In this document: piece by piece, positions 1 to 9,027 of the stretch
How positions within the stretch are numbered: the stretch's first letter is position 1
How the letters are laid out: each line of letters starts with the position of its first letter
Assembly (NCBI GenBank): GCA_964588335.1
Contig: CAZPOV010000002.1
Coordinates: 186,001 to 250,000, forward strand
Direction of reading: 5' to 3'
DNA: 64,000 nucleotides
Origin: JAGQZY01 sp964588335
Lineage (GTDB): Bacteria > Bdellovibrionota > Bdellovibrionia > Bdellovibrionales > JAGQZY01
Made by a program: the position numbers and the translations under genes
Notes under the pieces: generated by a model
Seen by the model: the letters and a program-made list of their open reading frames with translations, nothing else
Told to the model about the DNA's origin: nothing
Database searches by the model: none

Positions 1-13
1 GTTCAGAACGTTT

Positions 14-1507
14 TCATTTAGGGCGAACAAAGCGGATGGCTTTTGGCCCTTTTTTATCCTGCTTTTTGCGGTTACCGGCTTGAAACACACGAACGGCATT
101 GGTTTTTTGACCCTGAGCCACTGGGACTCCCAATGTTAAAACCACATCTTCGCCGGTCTGAACAATATTGTTGGCCAGCAAAAGCTCTTCAACCTGAGCA
201 ATCGCCTCTTCGGTGTTCTGGTATTGGCCAATTTTTAATGTTTGAACGCCCCAGCACAGTTCCAGTTTACAAAGCGCTTCGGATTTGGCGGTTGCTGCTA
301 CCAGTTTGGCTTTCGGGCGGTATTTTGAAATCATTTGCGCGGTTTTTCCGGTGGTCGACATGCAGACAATGGTTTTGGCTTGCAACTGTTGAGAACAGAG
401 CACGGCCGAAATAGCAATGCTTTCTGGAACAGTAAACTTTACGGATTTCTTTTTCTTACGGTTTTCAAAACGGTAATAAAGAGACGGCTGTTTTTCCACT
501 TCCATGATGATGTCGTGCATGGTTTGCACCGAACGCACCGGGTGTTTTCCAAAGGCGGTTTCTCCGGAAAGCATCAAGGCATCCGAGCCATCAAGAACCG
601 CATTGGCGACGTCGGTGATTTCAGCTCGCGTCGGACGCGAATTCACCTGCATACTGTCGAGCATTTGGGTGGCAGTGATCACCGGTTTGCCTTTTTTATT
701 GCAAATTTCAATGATCTTTTTTTGATAAACCGGCAAGTGGATCTGTCCGACTTCGACCGACAGATCGCCTCGGGCCACCATGATAGCGTCGGCGGCGTCG
801 ACAATAGACTCGATGTTTTCTATGGCCTCTTTCTTTTCTATTTTTGCCACGACCCGAGCCAAGCTTTTTAAATCTTTTAATCGTTGTTTCAGTTTTTTAA
901 TATCATCGGCGGTGCGCACAAAACTTAGGGCGACGTAGTCAAAGCCCAAAGGAGCGCCGTTTTCTAAATCCTCAATATCTTTTTCGGTCATGCTTTCAAT
1001 GGGCAGATCCGCTTCCGGAAGGTTCACTCCCTTGCGCGGTCGAATGGTGCCGCCAAAAACCACTTCGCAGTGGATGTCGCATTTCTTAATGGCGGTCACT
1101 CGCAGTTCGATTATGCCATCATCAATAAAAATGGACTGGCCTTTCTTGACGTATTTGTGAAGGTTAGAAACATCAACCGCGATCTTGTCACCGGAGCGGT
1201 GTTCGGTGTCGGTGATGATAAGGGTTTCCCCGGGTTTGACATCCCGTTCTTTTTTCAGGCCCTCGACGCGAATTTTTGGGCCTTGTAAATCTTGCAAAAT
1301 ACCCACGGGTGCCACCAGTTCTTCAGAGGCTTCGCGCAGAGCTTTGACAGTTTTTGCATGCTGTTTAAGGTCGCCATGGCTAAAATTCAATCGCGCTACG
1401 CTTAAGCCCGATTCAATCATGGCTTTTAATTTTTCTTTATCCCATGAGGCAGGGCCAATGGTGGCGACGATTTTGGTTTTTCTGAAAGAGAGGCTGTATT
1501 GTTGCAA
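14..1507 (-). CDS. pyk: Pyruvate kinase
   Basis: Catalyses the last step of glycolysis, phosphoenolpyruvate plus ADP to pyruvate plus ATP, in the cytoplasm. The 497-residue product has the full family length. It opens with TKIVATIGPAS and GLSVARLNFSHG, carries the Mg/PEP-binding stretch MVARGDLSVEVG, and has the signature ITATQMLDSM followed by SRPTRAEITDVANAVLDG and ALMLSGETA. The C-terminal regulatory domain is present and ends in a basic tail. The start is TTG at 1505-1507, chosen because AAAGGACG lies six bases upstream and no ATG fits. It is transcribed leftward, as is the MerC-like gene behind it, with about 90 bp between them. Identification is certain at family level. The allosteric type cannot be read from sequence alone. 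Confidence 0.97.
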   Translation of the reverse strand: MQQYSLSFRKTKIVATIGPASWDKEKLKAMIESGLSVARLNFSHGDLKQHAKTVKALREASEELVAPVGILQDLQGPKIRVEGLKKERDVKPGETLIITDTEHRSGDKIAVDVSNLHKYVKKGQSIFIDDGIIELRVTAIKKCDIHCEVVFGGTIRPRKGVNLPEADLPIESMTEKDIEDLENGAPLGFDYVALSFVRTADDIKKLKQRLKDLKSLARVVAKIEKKEAIENIESIVDAADAIMVARGDLSVEVGQIHLPVYQKKIIEICNKKGKPVITATQMLDSMQVNSRPTRAEITDVANAVLDGSDALMLSGETAFGKHPVRSVQTMHDIIMEVEKQPSLYYRFENRKKKKSVKFTVPESIAISAVLCSQQLQAKTIVCMSTTGKTAQMISKYRPKAKLVAATAKSEALCKLELCWGVQTLKIGQYQNTEEAIAQVEELLLANNIVQTGEDVVLTLGVPVAQGQKTNAVRVFQAGNRKKQDKKGPKAIRFVRPK

Positions 1508-1598
1508 TGGGCGTCCTTTTTTTAAGAACTTTATATTGGCACAAACTTGAGGGGAAGGGCTAGGCCTAACAACAAACGTTAGTGATCAAACGGGTCAC

Positions 1599-2135
1599 TT
1601 AGGATTGAGCATCTAGGCTGGATTTTTCGTGGCTATGGTCATGCGGGGTTGCGTGGTCATGGTCGTGCTCGTGCTCTTGATGGTCGCAGGTGGGTTCACA
1701 GAAACAATGGCAGGCATGAATGTTCCAAGCGTGACCACCGATAAGGAGCAGGCCGCCAACAATCATAAACGGATCCACAGGGATGCCGGAGACCTCGAAG
1801 TGACTTTCTGATTCCATGTACACAAACAAATTCACGGTCAAAAACGCCACCCCAGTCAGTCCCATCATCATCGGGTAGGGCTTGCGGTGCTTGCGGTAAC
1901 TGGTTGTAAAAGAGATGCTTCCCACAAAAATTCCAGTAAAAAGAATGGCAGCTTCCAAAATGGGGTTGTAGAAAAAACCGCGTGTCGCCGGTAGCAACAG
2001 GATCAAAAATGGGAACAGAATACAGTGGACAATGCAAAGCCCAGCGATGAACATGCCGGTGCGATCCCAGAATTTTGAGTGTTGTAGAAATTGATTATCG
2101 GTCACCGCTCTGATGTTCCATTTATAACAGACCAT
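1599..2135 (-). CDS. MerC-like membrane protein with His-rich tail
   Basis: Small integral membrane protein resembling the MerC family (mercury-resistance transport proteins and uncharacterised relatives). The conserved opening helix reads GMFIAGLCIVHCILFPF, and about four hydrophobic segments follow. The tail has Cys and His clusters (CHCFCEPTCDH, then HEHDHDHATPHDHSH), which suggests metal binding. Transport of mercury specifically is not shown, since no merR, merA or merT is nearby. The frame stays open to 2261, but that would need a TTG start inside the divergent cytidine deaminase gene. I prefer ATG at 2133-2135; GTG at 2103-2105 is also possible. Neither has a strong Shine-Dalgarno, so the N-terminus is uncertain. 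Confidence 0.75.
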   Translation of the reverse strand: MVCYKWNIRAVTDNQFLQHSKFWDRTGMFIAGLCIVHCILFPFLILLLPATRGFFYNPILEAAILFTGIFVGSISFTTSYRKHRKPYPMMMGLTGVAFLTVNLFVYMESESHFEVSGIPVDPFMIVGGLLLIGGHAWNIHACHCFCEPTCDHQEHEHDHDHATPHDHSHEKSSLDAQS

Positions 2136-2199
2136 GTCAATTACAAAATAGGTGATAATGGCTGTAAAGATTGTCAGATTGAAGACAAGGGAGAGTCTT

Positions 2200-2637
2200 A
2201 TGAAACCAACACCAGCGGCTGTCGAAAAAGCCTTTGAAAAAGCCAAGCAAGCCTTATCCAATGCCCACGCTCCCTACTCCAATCTGCATGTGGCCTGTGC
2301 TCTGAAACTGCGCGATCGCGACACTGAGGTGATTGGGGTGAATGTAGAAAATGCAAGTTATGGTGGCACAATTTGCGCCGAGCGCTCGGCTCTTGTTTCT
2401 GCGGTTTCACAGTTTGGTTCCCCCGATATTGAATTTGCGGTGGTGATCTCAAGCTTTCAAGGTGCCTCTATTCCTCCCTGTGGTCTTTGCCTGCAAGTCC
2501 TACAAGAGTTTGTTGCGCGCGACTGTCCGATCTATTTAGGGGGCGCATCAGGGTTGACGGAAAAACGCCTGTTCAAAGAGTTTTTACCGTTGGCGTTTTC
2601 CGCCAAAAGTCTTCCTGACGAGGCGCAGCCGAACTAA
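2200..2637 (+). CDS. cdd: Cytidine deaminase
   Basis: Hydrolytic deamination of cytidine and deoxycytidine to the uridine forms (pyrimidine salvage, cytoplasm). The 145-residue protein has the length of the homotetrameric type. It shows the substrate-binding NVENASYGGT, the catalytic CAERSAL with zinc-ligand Cys and general-acid Glu, and PPCGLCLQVLQEF with the other two zinc-ligand cysteines. The frame is open upstream to 2152, but ATG at 2200 has AAGGGAG six bases before it and gives the normal N-terminus (AFEKAKQALSNAHAPYSN). It is divergent from the MerC-like gene. No partner genes of nucleoside salvage are adjacent. Confidence 0.95.
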   Translation: MKPTPAAVEKAFEKAKQALSNAHAPYSNLHVACALKLRDRDTEVIGVNVENASYGGTICAERSALVSAVSQFGSPDIEFAVVISSFQGASIPPCGLCLQVLQEFVARDCPIYLGGASGLTEKRLFKEFLPLAFSAKSLPDEAQPN

Positions 2638-2918
2638 AGGCCAGCTCTTCATTCGGAAGCTTACTTTTTTGCTTTTGGGTCCTAAAATAAAAGCCAAGGA
2701 AAGACTTTTCCATGCAGGAGGGGCTTTCCCAAAAAAGGTAGGCGTTTATTTTTTTGACCCGACCACCTGAACACAATGAGTTTCTCTGGACTTCTTACCA
2801 GAAGTCACCACGCCGCTTACACTTTTTTTCGTCTCCTTTCATTCCCACCTGGGCTTACCGGTTATTTGGTTATCAGCCCTTTTCGCAATTGAACAACAAT
2901 CAACAACGAGGTGATGCC

Positions 2919-3872
2919 ATGGAATCAATTACGCAGACTTTAAATCCCGAGGTGAATGAGCAACCCCGCACATTAAATGACTGGAACAAAGAGTTCCTTG
3001 AACGCCATCACTTGCTCGGTCACATCTATCGGCGCACCCAAGATAAAATTTATTACCCCTATTGGAAAAGTCAGTTGAATCGAAACTCAGTGGCCAAAGA
3101 AGAGCTAGAGACAATTGGTCGTGACTTGCAAAAAGATCAGATCGAAGTCTTTTTATTGAAAGGCTTTTCTTTAATGGGAGAGATTTACAAAGATTGGGGC
3201 GAGCGTTTTGTTTCCGATATTGATTTGCTGGTTTCCCATGACGAGCTTTGGAAGTTAACCGACATCTTACGGATGTATGGTTATCAAAAGCGCAAACAGG
3301 CCAAGTGGCTTGGCAATCGCTATAAACATCTTTATGTGAAGATGAGCGATGACATTCAGATCACCATCGAGGTTCACACCCAATTGTTCTGGCATTCTTC
3401 GATGAACATCAAAGCCAATCCGCAAGAGGCGTCGGTGGCCGGTTTTTTTCAAATGAGTCGGGAGAATCAGTTGGTGCATCTTTGTGGGCACTTGGCCTTT
3501 CAGCATTCCTATTCAAAACTGTTTTGGTTGATGGATATTTTTAAATACGTCGATCGCTTTCGGGAAAAAATTGATTGGAACCTGTTTTGGGATCAGGCCG
3601 AAAAGTCCAATCTCTACAAATCTTGTTACTTCACACTTTTTCTCTGCCAAAAGTTAGGATTGAATATACAAACCATCCTCTATCGGGCGCGAAAAAAGAA
3701 GAAACTGACCATCTTTTTTCTACGCAAGATTGTCGACTACTCTTACCTTTACAACCCAGAAAAGCATCGTCTGCGCGGCTTAGCCATTAAGTTCTTAATC
3801 AAAGATTCGATCTTTGATAATTTTCGTTATGCCTACGCCTGGCTAAAAACTTTTAAGAAGAGACGCTCTTAA
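2919..3872 (+). CDS. Nucleotidyltransferase family protein (NTP_transf_5-like)
   Basis: A 317-residue cytoplasmic protein resembling the 'uncharacterised nucleotidyltransferase' family (Pfam NTP_transf_5). Members often sit near cell-surface or polysaccharide genes, and their substrates are mostly unknown. The core is visible: FLLKGFSLMGEIY, then GERFVSDIDLLVS, where the DxD pair would bind metal, followed by an alpha/beta stretch and a helical C-terminal half. The frame is open from 2754, but ATG at 2919 is preceded by GAGGTGAT and the upstream residues look non-coding. A strong terminator follows six bases after the stop, so it ends its transcription unit. The family call rests on motif recognition only. 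Confidence 0.75.
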   Translation: MESITQTLNPEVNEQPRTLNDWNKEFLERHHLLGHIYRRTQDKIYYPYWKSQLNRNSVAKEELETIGRDLQKDQIEVFLLKGFSLMGEIYKDWGERFVSDIDLLVSHDELWKLTDILRMYGYQKRKQAKWLGNRYKHLYVKMSDDIQITIEVHTQLFWHSSMNIKANPQEASVAGFFQMSRENQLVHLCGHLAFQHSYSKLFWLMDIFKYVDRFREKIDWNLFWDQAEKSNLYKSCYFTLFLCQKLGLNIQTILYRARKKKKLTIFFLRKIVDYSYLYNPEKHRLRGLAIKFLIKDSIFDNFRYAYAWLKTFKKRRS

Positions 3873-3877
3873 AACAA

Positions 3878-3907
3878 AAAGAGCGACCGAAACCGCGGTC
3901 GCTCTTT
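3878..3907 (+). terminator. Rho-independent terminator after the nucleotidyltransferase-like gene
   Basis: Perfect 12-bp stem AAAGAGCGACCG / CGGTCGCTCTTT with a six-base loop, followed by ATTTTT. It lies six bases after the stop codon at 3872. Confidence 0.92.
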
Positions 3908-3951
3908 ATTTTTCCTTAAAACCCCATTGATCCAATTTTCACAGACCTAAA

Positions 3952-3979
3952 AAAAGCGATCTTCAAAGAGATCGCTTTT
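3952..3979 (-). terminator. Rho-independent terminator of the OmpA-type lipoprotein gene
   Basis: An 11-bp stem AAAAGCGATCT / AGATCGCTTTT with a six-base loop. Read leftward it ends in a run of seven T, so it mainly serves the minus-strand gene ending at 4008. Together with the hairpin at 3878-3907 it separates two convergent transcription units. Confidence 0.88.
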
Positions 3980-4007
3980 ATACTGTTTGAAAGGTTTGAT
4001 GAGCCTG

Positions 4008-4769
4008 TTACTTAGAATACTTTTGCAGTTCCTCGTATCCTGGAAGCAAAGACAGATCGGGGACAATGACCACGTCGATGCGACGGTTCTGGGCTTTGCC
4101 TTCGGCGGTTTCGTTGCTGGCGACCGGTTTGGTGTCACCAAAGCTAGCGGCACTGATGCGGTCTTCTGCCAAGCCTGCATCGACCATGATTCTTAAAACC
4201 GTTAAGGCACGCGCCGAGGCCAATTCCCAATTGGAAGGAAAGCGTTGCGAGCGAATCGGAACATTGTCGGTGTGACCTTCAATTTGGTACTGTTTATCGG
4301 GAATTCCTTGTAAAACGTTGGCCACTTGGCGAATGGTCTCTGTTCCACTGGAAGACAGGCTGGCCGATCCGGATTTAAAAAGGACGTCACTGGGTAAAAC
4401 CACAACCATTCGTCCGTCTTTAATTTGAATACTCAGTTGGCCGGCGTCGGTCAGACGCTTAAAACGACTGATGAGTTTGCGAAATTCGGCCAAGCGCTTT
4501 TCCACTTCTTTTTTTCGTTCTGATTCCCTTTGTAAGGCGTCCTTCATATGTTGAATGGAGTTGGCCATGGCCTCTTTGTTGCGACTGGCTTTACCGAGAT
4601 CCTGTTCCATCTTTGCAATCAAGGTTTCCAGATCGGCAATTTTAGTTTGTGACTCTGCCAATTCAGCCTCAAGACTGTTGTATCTCTTTTGCAGATCTTC
4701 GTGGGTGCTGTTGGAAACACAGGCGGATAAACTCAGAAAAGCGATAAAAATAAGCAGTTTTTGCATCAT
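4008..4769 (-). CDS. OmpA/MotB-type peptidoglycan-binding lipoprotein
   Basis: Probable outer-membrane lipoprotein that tethers the envelope to peptidoglycan. The 253-residue product begins with a lipoprotein signal ending in LSAC (lipidated Cys about residue 17). A long coiled coil follows at about residues 25-100, rich in Lys, Glu and Arg. Residues about 130-240 form an OmpA C-terminal domain with VLFKSGSASLSSSG, IEGHTDNVPI, NWELASARA and AASFGDTKPVASN...AQNRRIDVVI, which includes the usual diaminopimelate-binding Asp and Arg. The start is one of two adjacent ATG codons after AAAGGGTTCCC. It resembles a coiled-coil-OmpA lipoprotein more than MotB, because there is no transmembrane motor segment. 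It is monocistronic. Confidence 0.92.
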   Translation of the reverse strand: MMQKLLIFIAFLSLSACVSNSTHEDLQKRYNSLEAELAESQTKIADLETLIAKMEQDLGKASRNKEAMANSIQHMKDALQRESERKKEVEKRLAEFRKLISRFKRLTDAGQLSIQIKDGRMVVVLPSDVLFKSGSASLSSSGTETIRQVANVLQGIPDKQYQIEGHTDNVPIRSQRFPSNWELASARALTVLRIMVDAGLAEDRISAASFGDTKPVASNETAEGKAQNRRIDVVIVPDLSLLPGYEELQKYSK

Positions 4770-5030
4770 GGGAACCCTTTCTTTATGTCATTTATTGAAT
4801 CACCATGCTCAAGAGCGGTCATCGCCAGGTGCAACATGAGCGGATCCTTAGGAAGGTGCAGAGTGGGAATTGCGGACACTTGGGAAAGAAAATGGGTGTG
4901 GGCTGTCTTTGTTTTGCCGCTGAACCGGGTGTTTGTGGGACGGTCATCCTATTATCAATATTTCTTTGTAAACATGTTTCAGGTTGAGATGAAATGATCA
5001 AAAAAAGACAGAAAAAGCCGATAAGGTTCC

Positions 5031-8000
5031 ATGGTCCGTTTCTTGTATTTAATTATTGTGATTATTTGCTGTCGCGGTAGTGCGCAGTTCATACCGATCG
5101 CGATGTGGGACCGCAATAAAATTGAATTCAACATCGACGATGTTACGGTCGTGGAAGGTAGCAATTTGGTTTTTACGGTGAGCCTCAGTCGAGAGTTGGG
5201 GACTCCTGTCACAATTGATTTTGCCACCGCTAATAACACAGCCTTCGCCGGCACTCACTATGCCAGCAATAGCGGCACCTTAACCATTCCGGCTGGAAAT
5301 TTGAGCAATACAATCACCGTGACCACATCCGATCTGATCTCGGTGTGCCAAGACGATGTTGGTTTTTTTGTAAATTTAAGCAACCCCAGTCTCGGTGAAA
5401 TCGCTGATGGCCAAGGCGAGGGCATTATCCAAGACGATGATGTACCAACACTTTCCTTGGTGGCTGGCGCCGATGTTACCGAAGGTGCCACATCGACTTT
5501 TGTGGCGAATCTTTCAGAATCTTGCGATAACAGCGATGTAACCTTTGAAGTCACCACCGGAGGTGGGACCGCCACCGCCGGTAGCGATTACACCACTCAA
5601 AGCAGTCAGCTCTACACAATCACAAGTGGGGCGACCAGCGTCAATGTTCCTATCGTCACCTTGCAAGATGTGATCGATGAGCCGACCCAATCTTATGATG
5701 TGACCCTGGCGAATCCAACCCGCGCGACTCTTGTATCGGCCTCGGCCTCGGCCAATATTTTGGATGATGATCCCCCCAGTGATATTTCCATTGCCGATGT
5801 CGAGGTTTTAGAGGGTAGCAGTGTGAACCTCGTTCTCCAGTTGGATCGTCCCAGTGAGTTCACAATAAGTTTTGATTATTCAACAGTCGATGGTACCGCC
5901 TTAGCGGCCAACTCCGATTACACCTCACTGAACGTGACGGGGGCTACGGTGCCGCCGCTGTCCACGTCCTTCAATATTTCTGTGGATGGATTGGCTGATG
6001 CTGCAGTTTGCGAAGAGTTCGAAGTTTACACTTTGAGTTTTTCCAATTGGAACTATGCCACTTATTCGCAACCCGATCCAACGGTGAAAGTTCTTGATGA
6101 TGATTTGCCGGAGGTGCAGATTGCCACTTTATCACAGGCCGAGGGCACGAATTTTAGTTTTGCAGTCAACTTAAGCTTTGCGTGTCCGAGCAATGACCAC
6201 AGTTTTGATTATTTTACCAGTGATATCACAACTCTGAGATCCCAGGATTACACCCCCACATCGGGAAGCCAGTTGATCTCTCAGGGAACAACAGTCGGGA
6301 CCACGATCGTGGTGCCCTCAACCAGTGATGCGGCACCAGAAACCAACGAAGAGTTTGCGATTGGACTTGCCAATTTCAGTTACTGTAAATTAGCGAGCAC
6401 TGGATTTGGCCGAGGAGTGATCATTGACGACGACAGTGGGAGCGAGATTACGGTTAAGGTGGTAACGGGAAGCCAACGCACCTGTGCCATGAGCAGCGCT
6501 GGTCGCGTTAAATGTTGGGGAATCAAAGATGGTCTTGGAACGGGTGGCGACAATTGGGGCGATGAGCCTGGCGAAACGCCGGTCACTGGTGGTTTTGTCG
6601 ACCTTGGGTCTCACGATGGGTTGGGGGTTACACCCCACTCCATAAAACAGGCCTCAGTTTCGGAAGATCATAGTTGTGCTGTCTTGGATGATGATCGATT
6701 AAAATGTTGGGGCGAAGGCGGGCGGGGCGCATTGGCCCATGGTGTGTCGTCGGGATGGCTTGCATCCACAATGGGTGACAACTTGCCTTATTCCAACATC
6801 GGAACCCATGACGGTCTTGGCGTGACGCCTCATACGGTGCAAAAAGTTGTGACCGCTGGACAGAATTCCGAGATGACATGCGTGATCCTTGATACCGGTA
6901 AAGTGAAATGTTGGGGCGGTTATGATCCGCCTTGGGATGCGACACTGGGGCATGAGGTTCCTGGGCGGAGTCGTTATGGAAACTCATCCACGGAGTGGGG
7001 AGACAATATTCCATACTCGGCACTGGGTACTCACGACGCTTTAGGAGTGACTCCCCATACGGCCACCGATATCGCTCTAACGGGTGGCTCTGTCTGCGTG
7101 ATTCTCGACACGGGCCAGGTAAAATGTTGGGGGCAAAACCTCTCTGTTGTAGCACAACCTGGTTTAGGTGATATCGGTGATGATCCAGGAGAGATGGGAG
7201 ATGGGTTGCCGTATATTGATTTGGGAACTCATGACGGTCTGGGGTTTGTCGAACACACCGCCAAAAAAATCTTTTCCTCCAGAGGTGCGATTTGCGTTAT
7301 TTTAGATGATGATCGTTTGAAGTGCTGGGGAAATAATGACAGTGGTCTGTTAGGCCAAGAGCGAACCGGAAGTATTGGTGATGACCCCGGTGAGATGGGA
7401 GATAACCTTCCGTACACTGACTTAGGAACCCACGATGGTTTGGGGATAACCCCGCACACAGTGAAAGACATTTCAATGCGGGGAACGCGCGCGGCTTGTG
7501 CCATTCTTGATGACGACCGCATGAAATGCTGGGGTGGCGACTGGCAGTCCGGCGCCTTTGCTGTCGGTTCCTCCGGAAACTTTTGGGGAGACAGCCCTGG
7601 TGAAATGGGAGACAACTTACCCTATGCTCAACTGGGAACCGGACGCACAGCCAAAGATGTTTTTGCCTGGAGTTACCAGCGCAATCACACTTTAGTATTA
7701 AGGGATAACGACACCTTGGTGGTTTACGGAGAAAACAGTTACGGTGAACTGGGAATTGAAACCGATGTCAATGACTGGGGTGATTCACCGGGCGAGGTTG
7801 GCGATGGCTCGGCTGCACCGAATCTTGGAGCTTACACAGTCAAAGAATTTCCCGATGGAACAGATTCCTACGATGCCGAATATTCCTGCGCGATTTTTAC
7901 CAATAATCAAATGGCCTGTTGGGGAGCCCCTAAGCAAGGTGGAGGTCATAGCTACGTTCATCGATCCATCGGTGATGACCCTGGTGAGATGGGAGCCTCT

Positions 8001-9023
8001 CTGGCCGACTTGCAACTGCCGACAGGGCGCTATGCGATTGATATTTGGGCTGCCGAAAGAGATATCTGTGTTCGCTTAGACAATCACGAGCATTTTTGCT
8101 TTGGGAAAAGCATGGGGGGTGGTGATTCACCGTCATCGCAAGGTGATGGAATCACGCCTTATGCCTTCTTAAGCGGGGCCGACCAGCTTCTGGTGCGTTC
8201 TCATGAATACGATGCCTGTATGCTTGATGAATTTTTTGATCTTTACTGTTGGGATACGACCACCTCTTTCCCATCCAATGGCACCCCCATGAATTTTGGG
8301 GACAATTTAAAGGTGATCGATTTTGACGTGGGTGGAAGTCATTTTTGTGCCATTCTTAACGATAATAAACTGCGCTGTTGGGGCGAAGCCAGTTATGGTC
8401 GACTGGGTTACGAAAACTCAACCGATATCACGGCGCCTTACCCTGAAATGCCCACTGTTGATCTCGGCTCGGTCTCCTATCCAGTGAAAATTGAGGCTAC
8501 CCAAGAGAACACCTGTGTCTTGTTTGCCAACGAACAGATGAAGTGCTTTGGCCGAATGTCAAAACTCACGTCCAATAACACCTCCGATCAAGGTGATGAC
8601 CCAGGAGAGATGGGTGACAATCTTCCTTTTATTGATTTTGGAGTTGGCAGAAGTGTTAAAGCCATGTTTCCTACCGATCACTCTGATATCTGCGTGCGAT
8701 TAGATAACGATGACCTGACCTGTTTCGGCGAAAACGGCCTCGGATGGTGGGGAGGCTACGAGCCTTACGGCCAATTAGGGAACGGCAGTACCAGTCCCGT
8801 GGCTCCGCCGACTGGGAGTTACACGGCGGTTGACCTTAATGGTGACACGGCTGCATTTTTAAAAATGTCTGAGTCACACACCTGTGTGTTAACCGACTCC
8901 AATGCCATCAAATGTTGGGGGCAAGGTTTTTACGGCGCTATCGGATCTGAAGATACCGAAAACATCGGCGACGAGCCCGGAGAGATGGGGGCGGCGTTGC
9001 CGGCGGTGAACATTATTTGGTAA
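5031..9023 (+). CDS. Exported Calx-beta / RCC1-like 'CWG' repeat protein
   Basis: A 1330-residue exported surface protein, probably adhesive or structural. A signal peptide (MVRFLYLIIVIICC...GSA) is followed by four Calx-beta domains at about residues 30-135, 138-245, 250-358 and 361-468. Each shows the VxEGSxxxFTVxLS start and an acidic DDD end. From about 475 to the end come some 14 RCC1-like repeats of the type CAxLDDDRLKCWG, most separated by an acidic insert such as GDDPGEMGDNLPYxDLG and a THDGLGxTPHT segment. Each repeat carries one Cys before and one in the CWG motif, so disulfide stapling is plausible. In the seventh repeat the motif is VVYGENS and both cysteines are missing. ATG at 5031 has AAGG five bases upstream. 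It is monocistronic and convergent with the DUF1552 gene, with only four bases between stops. Confidence 0.88.
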   Translation: MVRFLYLIIVIICCRGSAQFIPIAMWDRNKIEFNIDDVTVVEGSNLVFTVSLSRELGTPVTIDFATANNTAFAGTHYASNSGTLTIPAGNLSNTITVTTSDLISVCQDDVGFFVNLSNPSLGEIADGQGEGIIQDDDVPTLSLVAGADVTEGATSTFVANLSESCDNSDVTFEVTTGGGTATAGSDYTTQSSQLYTITSGATSVNVPIVTLQDVIDEPTQSYDVTLANPTRATLVSASASANILDDDPPSDISIADVEVLEGSSVNLVLQLDRPSEFTISFDYSTVDGTALAANSDYTSLNVTGATVPPLSTSFNISVDGLADAAVCEEFEVYTLSFSNWNYATYSQPDPTVKVLDDDLPEVQIATLSQAEGTNFSFAVNLSFACPSNDHSFDYFTSDITTLRSQDYTPTSGSQLISQGTTVGTTIVVPSTSDAAPETNEEFAIGLANFSYCKLASTGFGRGVIIDDDSGSEITVKVVTGSQRTCAMSSAGRVKCWGIKDGLGTGGDNWGDEPGETPVTGGFVDLGSHDGLGVTPHSIKQASVSEDHSCAVLDDDRLKCWGEGGRGALAHGVSSGWLASTMGDNLPYSNIGTHDGLGVTPHTVQKVVTAGQNSEMTCVILDTGKVKCWGGYDPPWDATLGHEVPGRSRYGNSSTEWGDNIPYSALGTHDALGVTPHTATDIALTGGSVCVILDTGQVKCWGQNLSVVAQPGLGDIGDDPGEMGDGLPYIDLGTHDGLGFVEHTAKKIFSSRGAICVILDDDRLKCWGNNDSGLLGQERTGSIGDDPGEMGDNLPYTDLGTHDGLGITPHTVKDISMRGTRAACAILDDDRMKCWGGDWQSGAFAVGSSGNFWGDSPGEMGDNLPYAQLGTGRTAKDVFAWSYQRNHTLVLRDNDTLVVYGENSYGELGIETDVNDWGDSPGEVGDGSAAPNLGAYTVKEFPDGTDSYDAEYSCAIFTNNQMACWGAPKQGGGHSYVHRSIGDDPGEMGASLADLQLPTGRYAIDIWAAERDICVRLDNHEHFCFGKSMGGGDSPSSQGDGITPYAFLSGADQLLVRSHEYDACMLDEFFDLYCWDTTTSFPSNGTPMNFGDNLKVIDFDVGGSHFCAILNDNKLRCWGEASYGRLGYENSTDITAPYPEMPTVDLGSVSYPVKIEATQENTCVLFANEQMKCFGRMSKLTSNNTSDQGDDPGEMGDNLPFIDFGVGRSVKAMFPTDHSDICVRLDNDDLTCFGENGLGWWGGYEPYGQLGNGSTSPVAPPTGSYTAVDLNGDTAAFLKMSESHTCVLTDSNAIKCWGQGFYGAIGSEDTENIGDEPGEMGAALPAVNIIW

Positions 9024-9027
9024 ACCA

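Noticed and set aside
2152..2199. Longer N-terminus for cytidine deaminase
   Set aside because: ATG at 2200 has a well-placed AAGGGAG and matches the family N-terminus.
1599..2261. A mercury-resistance operon
   Set aside because: Only a MerC-like protein is present, with no merR, merT, merP or merA nearby.
2754..2918. 55-residue extension of the nucleotidyltransferase-like protein
   Set aside because: The internal ATG at 2919 has GAGGTGAT before it, and the upstream residues look like translated non-coding DNA.
4770..5030. Small plus-strand ORFs between the OmpA-type and Calx-beta genes
   Set aside because: They overlap each other, lack Shine-Dalgarno sequences and have no protein-like features. 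The stretch is most likely the promoter region of two divergent genes.
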